From contig NC_088780.1 of the NCBI RefSeq assembly GCF_958450345.1, positions 131,702,226-131,766,225 of the forward strand: DNA of 64,000 bases, written 5' to 3'. This DNA comes from Calliphora vicina (lineage: Eukaryota > Arthropoda > Insecta > Diptera > Calliphoridae). The translations under genes and the position numbers were made by a program. Shown here one piece after another: positions 57,998 to 64,000 of this stretch (position 1 is the first letter of the stretch; the number at the start of each line of letters is the position of its first letter). The notes under the pieces are model-generated. The model saw only the letters and a program-made list of their open reading frames with translations. It was not told the DNA's origin and did no database searches.

Positions 57998-58150
57998 GAC
58001 CCCTTTCACACTAGGCAATTTAGTTGCGCAAATATCTTGCCCAACAACAAAACAGCATGCTAAATTTTCTTCTCCTTAACCCGACATTACCTCTGGCATC
58101 TACAAACACAAGAGACTTGCGCAACTAAATTGCCTAGTGTGAAAGGGGTC
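57998..58150. mobile_element. GGGGTC-ended MITE, copy 2 (Harbinger-like)
   Basis: A 153-bp palindromic element, ends GACCCCTTTCACACTAGGCA and its inverse, with TTA on both sides (57995-57997 and 58151-58153), a 3-bp duplication of PIF/Harbinger type. Same length and layout as copy 1 at 37488-37640. Confidence 0.88.
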
Positions 58151-58364
58151 TTAGTTTAGCAAATATCACAGTAAACGGTAATTATTATATTGTTTACCAT
58201 TGTTTGGTCATGTAAGATTAAATAATCAGAGGTTTAAAATAGTGGTACATTTCACATTTTTTTTATTTTCTACAGCAATCCTTATCAATTGCTTCGTTCT
58301 TGTATCAGGTTTATTATATTCTTTGTATGTATTTAGTTTTACTCAAGCAAGTTTATTACCAATT

Positions 58365-59059
58365 CCCAGCAATTCCGGGAGACTGTCCCGAACTAGTGAT
58401 TTTACCTATCACTTAGGGAACTAGTTACACAATAGCTACGTGATTAGTTATTTTTGACCCTTTTGAATTAAAATGAGATGATCCGAAGTAGTTACCTTAT
58501 TAGGTACCTAACAGATTACTTGATTAGCTACATAACTAGTTATTTTTACATTTGCCTTAAATAGTCAGTTAAAAAGACATCTCATAGACAATCCAGTATT
58601 GTAAAAAAACATTTCTCTGACAATTCTGCAATAGATTTCTTCTGGTTGGTAAAATAACTGTTTTCTAAAGTGCTGTACAAAATAAGTATTTAAAGTGACT
58701 ATTAAAGTAATAATAGACTTCACGCCAGGTTATATGGGATATAAGATACTTAAGCTAAAATAAACTGTATGAGAATTATATCAACACAATTTGTATAAAA
58801 CCAGTTTATACGAAATAAGCACAAAACGTTTAAAGTGACTACACTCTAGATTACTTAGAGACACATAAGTGACAATTGACTTCGCGCTAAATTACCTGGT
58901 ATGTATAAAGTAACCAATTGACTTCTCTCTGCACTACAACGAGCACACAAGTGTCAAATGAGCAAACTGTCTATAAGAGATACATTGACAACTTGCTTAA
59001 CCGCTGGGTTATGTCATTGTTCAGGATCACTGCCATTCAGTAAGATCCATTTTGCTGGG
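58365..59059. mobile_element. CCCAGCAA-ended element, second example
   Basis: CCCAGCAATTCCGGGAG on the left and CCATTTTGCTGGG on the right. Inside, CTAGTTATTTTTACA-type direct repeats (58441-58550). Non-coding. Same ends as the element at 19978-20554, although the interiors differ. Confidence 0.4.
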
Positions 59060-59864
59060 AGATTCACTATTTTCATTCACTATTTATGGAAAATAAAATT
59101 TATGTTCGACGATTTTCCAAAAAAAAGTTTTTACTTAAGAAATTTTGTTTCCTAGGAATCAAAAAGTTTTTTGGTAGGATTCCTAATTTCCCTGACTTTT
59201 TCACTTCCCGGGAGGAAATTAAAAAAGCTCTTGATTCCCAGGAATTAGTCTTAGAATTTGTTATTCAAATAACTGCAAATTTAAACAAAATTTAAATCGA
59301 GAATATTGACAAATTTTAATTAATTTTGAGAAAATACAAATTGAAAATACACATTTATTCAATCTAGCGGGACAAAAATCAATTTTAAAAGTTAAGGTTT
59401 AAACATTGATATAGAAAGTGGGCGGGATTGTACCTTCCACGCCCATTTTTTAAAAACATCTCAATTGCAAGAAATTTCCAGATTTTACATAAACAATTCT
59501 GTGTGAAATTCAGTTCATAGGGCCATGGTTTTGGTTTATAAAATACTTGTCAGGCAAGTTGGGATAGGACACACAATGAGCAGATCTTTGCAGGATACTA
59601 CAGGATTCAAAAGTTATAGCCCATGTAAAATCCTTTATATAAGCATTTCCGTAAAATTTTAATACGTTATTTTATAAATTTAAAAATATATATTTATTTT
59701 TTATTTAAATATTTTAAAAAGTGTTTCGTGTTTTTTTGAAGTTTTATCAACAACGTTTTCACATAAATATAAATTCACAATTTCAACAACTCTAATTTTT
59801 TAAACTAACAAAAACTTCTAATTCTAGTCTATTGCATCCTATTTCCATACTAGTAGGAGTGTAT

Positions 59865-60590
59865 TCCGATACATATCCAAAAATTATGACACGGTTTGAC
59901 CGAAACCCGGTTTCGGATTTGTTATTCTAAAAAACCGGTTAACCGGTTTTATATACAATTTATATTCAATATGAAAAAGGTCTATTTAAAGTTATTTTAT
60001 AGACATTATTGTTATGTAAAAAAAAGTTACATGTGTAATTGAAAAATAAATAGATTTTAACACACAATTTCACCTTTTTTTATTATTTTTTTCGGAACAA
60101 TGAAACAAATAACAGCTATAAATTAACTTTTTGGTATTAAATCCATATTTAATTTATTTCCTATTATAAAAACCATTAATTTGATTTCTAATTTATGGTT
60201 TATGCATCTTTTACGAAATATTGTCAAATGCTAAAATTTTCTGAAATATAAATGAATATTTTTAAAAATGTTATCAAAATATTTTTAAGTAATATGTACA
60301 AATCGTCCCCTTAATAAAACAATAATGTATAATTTTTTTGCCATTTCGAAATAATTAAGAACAAAAGTAATATTTTAATTGATCTTTTGACCCACTATGT
60401 GGAAGATGAATTTCACCAAATTTTGACCACATATAGAATCAGTTATGGAGATGTAATAAAAAAATAATGTTTTTTTATTGATGGGTCGAAATAAGCTTTA
60501 CAAAATTATTTCGTTAAAATCGGTTAACCGAAAAGGTAAAGTCTTAAAGTATTCGGTTTCGGTTTTGGATAATCTAAATTGGACTGTTTT
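59865..60590. mobile_element. AAACCGGTTAACCGG element remnant
   Basis: TTTGACCGAAACCCGGTTTC and AAACCGGTTAACCGGTTTTA at the left; AAAATCGGTTAACCGAAAAG and TATTCGGTTTCGGTTTTGGA at the right, facing each other. Same family wording as 57238-57992 and 45120-45150. Ends are not exactly defined. Confidence 0.45.
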
Positions 60591-60594
60591 TATT

Positions 60595-61850
60595 ATTTTA
60601 CTTTTGTCCCGCTAGATTGGCCAAATGTGACAGTGTGCAATGTTGATAAATAATAAATTGAAATTTAGAAATTCAAATTAATATTGAGAAAATTTAAAAT
60701 TCAGAATAGAAAAATTAATATTGAGAAAAAATCAATTGAAAATGGCAAAACAAAATTAATATTCAGAAAATGAAAACTGTAATTGAGAAAATACAACTTA
60801 ATATTGAGAAAACCTAAATTGATATTGAGCATTAAATTAAATTTCTATTAGGTTGAAAAAAACGGGCTGTATAAAATGGCTAAATAATCGCTGATACTTT
60901 TTTACAAAAATTTATAAATCTTTTTGATAAGAAAATACAACAATTGTATTTCCTTAATTTTTTTCCCAATATTAATTTGCTATTCTAAATTTCAATTTAT
61001 ATTATCGTAATATCAATTTGTTTTTGTGTATTTCAGTTTGATTTTTCTCAATATTAATTTGTCTTTCTGAATTACAATTAGTATTTTCTCAATAATAAAT
61101 TGGATTTCTCAATATAAATTTTGATATTCTCAATTTCAAATAGAAATGGTGTAGAATTGAAAAAGGGGATTAATGTCTCGGACATTTATAGGATGAATCA
61201 GAAATTATTTCTAACAGATTAGTTCTATACGAGCTTCCAAAAGTTAATATTTGTGTGTAATTTTTGTTTTATGTTATATCTCGGCCATATATGGGCCGAT
61301 TTCATGAATATGCCTGATATATGTGACCATATGTTATCTGATAAATCGACTCCTCTGTCTATACGGAATATTTTTACAAGTATTTGGTGTTGTATGTTCA
61401 TTTGGTTAAAAATCACAACAATTTTTTGTATCTGCGAAAGTAAGTAGACTAGAGGAAATCGTTAGCCAAATATGATTAATGCATTTTTTTCTAAGAATAA
61501 ATTCCTTAGAAACTCTGATAACTACTGGGTATTTTCGTATATTTTTCTTTTAATGTTTTTTTTTTTTTTTTTGTTTTTCTTAAACAATTTTGAAAGTAAA
61601 TTTCAAAGATCTAAACAAGAAAACATTTTTAAATTTCATGTGTATTTGTGAGGACGTAACTAACACCAATACTATAATTTCGTCATTTCCATTTACTATA
61701 TACTCAAAATGAAAATGTGCATGTATAAAAACGCAACACATTGACATGATGTGCAAGTGTATAAGTAACTAATTCTATGTACACATACGAATTTGTGTGT
61801 TTAGATATCCACCTTAGGAATTACCTTTACAAATTGTTAGCGACGAAAAG
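60595..61850. other. AT-rich DNA upstream of Mlc1
   Basis: Between about 60640 and 61140 there are many near-copies of AATTGAAATT/AATATTGAGAAAAT in both orientations, a simple degenerate repeat. Muscle enhancers of Mlc1 could lie here, but I could not pinpoint any binding site. Confidence 0.45.
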
Positions 61851-61853
61851 TGT

Positions 61854-61859
61854 TCAGTC
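61854..61859 (+). promoter_or_regulatory. Candidate Mlc1 initiator (Inr)
   Basis: TCAGTC fits the insect initiator consensus TCA-K-TY. A start here gives a 5' UTR of about 56 nt before the ATG. No convincing TATA box is seen 25-35 bp upstream. Confidence 0.4.
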
Positions 61860-61911
61860 AAGACCGAGCTCATCCGCGAGTTAGTTGTATTTTCTCATCC
61901 AACAGTCAAAA

Positions 61912-62119
61912 TGGTGAGTGAAATAAACGTTCCGTTAAAATATGAAAAAAATATAATTTTAAAAAAATTTTCTAAGTGATTCCATATATTTTTCTTATTG
62001 GAACATGAAAAATTATTTTAATATTTTGTAGAACAATTTTTTTAATGTTTTTCGTATTTTTTTTTCATTTTCCAAAAAAATATTAAAATAGGCCGATGTA
62101 CCAAAGCGTGAAGTTGAAA
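61912..62119 (+). CDS. Mlc1: Myosin alkali (essential) light chain, first two coding exons (partial)
   Basis: Essential light chain of muscle myosin II: an EF-hand-fold protein that binds and stiffens the myosin lever arm in thick filaments. Exon 1 ends exactly at the ATG (61912-61914) followed by donor GTGAGT. Exon 2 is only 28 nt (62092-62119; acceptor TAG, donor GTAAGT) and encodes ADVPKREVE plus the first base of the next codon. M-ADVPKREVE is the N-terminus I know from Drosophila Mlc1, whose product is about 155 residues. The third exon should start with the rest of an Asn codon (VENVEF) but is not found before 64000, so the second intron exceeds 1.88 kb and the gene is cut by the window edge. 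Identification rests on ten residues plus splice layout. Confidence 0.85.
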
Positions 62120-64000
62120 GTAAGTTGAATAATGCAGTGGCACTAAATAAAGGATTACGTTTTATAACCGTGACAGTATAACCTAACTATCAAACTAATC
62201 AAATGGAGATAGTATACAAATTCTAACCTCAAAGATAAAAAATAATTTAAATAAGTGGACAAAAAAGTGAAAAATTATTATAAATTGAAAAAAAGAAGAA
62301 TTGAAGTTGAAATAATTCTGGAATTATATAATATTTTTAAACAATTAACCAAAATGTTTAACTTTCAAAAAGTGTTTAAAATACCAATCGAAACCAAAAA
62401 TATTTAAAAAAAAGTTAAATGAATACATTTTTCTATAAAGGTTTATAACCTTAAAAAATATAAAATATTTCAATATATTACAAGAAAAAAAACATTCAAA
62501 ATAATTATAGATGTTTGCTATAAAGTGAGCTATTTTTAAAATTGTTCACACAATAATAGTATTGAAAACAAAAACTCCCAAATGCTCTCTACGAAATTCA
62601 TTCATATTTACGGAATACAACAGATGAAAAGAGCGTGAGAGATACAAATAATATTGAAAATACGATCGATGAAATAAGAAAATAACAAAATGTGCACAAC
62701 AAAAACAAACCAATGCCAAAGAGTAATAAATGCAAATATAGAACAAAAATAATATATACATACGTATATATGTATATCGTAAACGATCTATGGCTTCGTA
62801 AGAATTTCGTAAAATATTTATATATCTATGCCTACGAGATACGAACCAAACGCATGTCTAATTTTGGCAAAATATATACGAGTTTTCTTATGTTGCTCAA
62901 TAGCATTCATTATTTTTTTTTTCAAAATGATTTCAATGTAGATATTTTGAATAGGATATTTATGCACATACATACATATATATATACATACATACATAAT
63001 TGTGTATATAGAGAAGAAAATAATGATTGTATATGTGTAGAATGAGTGTTGAAATTTTCGGAATATTTATTTTTGGGTGTCAGATTTCGTAAATGTATTT
63101 GTTGTTATGTCATAATACAAATACGCCCAGTAGCTTTTAAAAACGGGAGTATTTATTATATACATACATTTTATGTATTCATTATTTATATATGTACATC
63201 AACAAATAATTCCTTTTAAATTAAAATTATTTGTTTGGCATATTATGCAAAAACTACATACAAATATTTTTGGAAATTTTATAAATACTAGGGATTTTTT
63301 TATTTTGTAAATATTTCTTCATTTACTCACATTTATGTTACTGATGTCAGCCATTATGTTAAGATATATAGGCCTTTTATCTGATTTGGCATTTAAAATA
63401 CAGTGACCTCGATTCAGAACATCTGAAAATGATCAAAGAAAAAATATTTTTTTTTACTTAAATAGGTCAATATAAATTCTTAAATTGTAAATAAACTCTG
63501 GATTTTTAATAGGTTAAACATTTAATTTAAATGTACTTTAAAATATTATAAAATATTAAATCTTCTAATTAAATTTTGATTTAAAGAATTTTGTATATCT
63601 GTTGTATTAGCTATAAAATATTCCAACATTTTTCGAAATGTTAAGCAAAATATTGAAATATTTCAAAATTCAATTTTAAAAAAATGTTTTGCAAGGTTTC
63701 TTTTAAAAAGGAAACATTTAGAAATTTTAAATATTTCTAATGTAATGTATTGATTATTAGTTAGTTTTGTAACTGTTTGGAATATACTTTTTGAATGATC
63801 CTGGAATTTTGAAAATATCTTTTTGAAAATGTCGTTACTTTAAGTCAAAAGTAAATATAAAAGTAATAAAAACAATGATAATAATCCATTAATATTTAAA
63901 AACAAATAATTAAAAATATGAATACACACTTTGAGGTTAGAAAGTAACTACTTACATATCAACTGACTGACCTATATTACTGACATGCTGACATTATAAT
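62120..64000 (+). other. Mlc1 intron 2 (partial)
   Basis: AT-rich sequence with TACATACATA microsatellites near 62755-62775 and 62965-63000. No sequence encoding the expected VEFVFEV start of exon 3 was seen on the plus strand, so the intron runs off the window. Confidence 0.7.

Noticed and set aside
62692..63045. 117-codon frame within Mlc1 intron 2
   Set aside because: Built from TACATA microsatellite and AT-rich sequence (IYTYVYMYIV, HTYIYTYIH).

Overview
The window looks like nuclear DNA of a higher (brachyceran, probably calyptrate) fly. It is strongly AT-rich, its two recognisable genes have insect-type exon/intron structure, and the intergenic space is packed with short inverted-repeat transposons, hAT, Tc1/mariner and pogo-like elements and dispersed repeats. 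No bacterial, viral or organellar features were seen.

Region 1 (about 0.35-28.5 kb, minus strand) is a complete coding region for the insect orthologue of UNC80, the large scaffold subunit of the NALCN / narrow abdomen sodium-leak channel complex. I traced 28 exons from an ATG at 28538 to a TAA at 353. Their lengths sum to 9942 nt with every phase closing (3313 residues). Three further candidate microexons of 27, 21 and 18 nt fit the frame exactly and would raise this to 3335 residues. The introns hold a tRNA-Thr(CGT) gene, a 5-copy ~113-bp tandem repeat, several foldback elements and a pogo-like element with another element nested inside it.

Region 2 (28.5-61.8 kb) is mostly transposon-derived: an 822-bp hAT-like MITE with an 8-bp target duplication; a Tc1 element with a nearly full transposase reading frame; a decayed IS630/mariner-type transposase remnant; a second, broken Tc1 copy inserted in a dispersed repeat; a hAT element with perfect 8-bp duplication at 40.4-41.4 kb; a 3-kb element at 51.7-54.8 kb carrying a Harbinger-like MITE and a decayed hAT; and many small palindromic MITEs. 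One possible unrecognised two-exon gene (153 aa) sits at 31.96-32.90 kb on the plus strand.

Region 3 (61.85-64.0 kb, plus strand) is the 5' end of the myosin alkali (essential) light chain gene Mlc1: an exon ending at the ATG, a 28-nt second exon encoding ADVPKREVE, and the start of a long second intron. The rest of the gene lies outside the window.

unc80 and Mlc1 are divergently oriented with about 33 kb between their start codons. They act in different cells (neurons and muscle), and nothing here suggests co-regulation.
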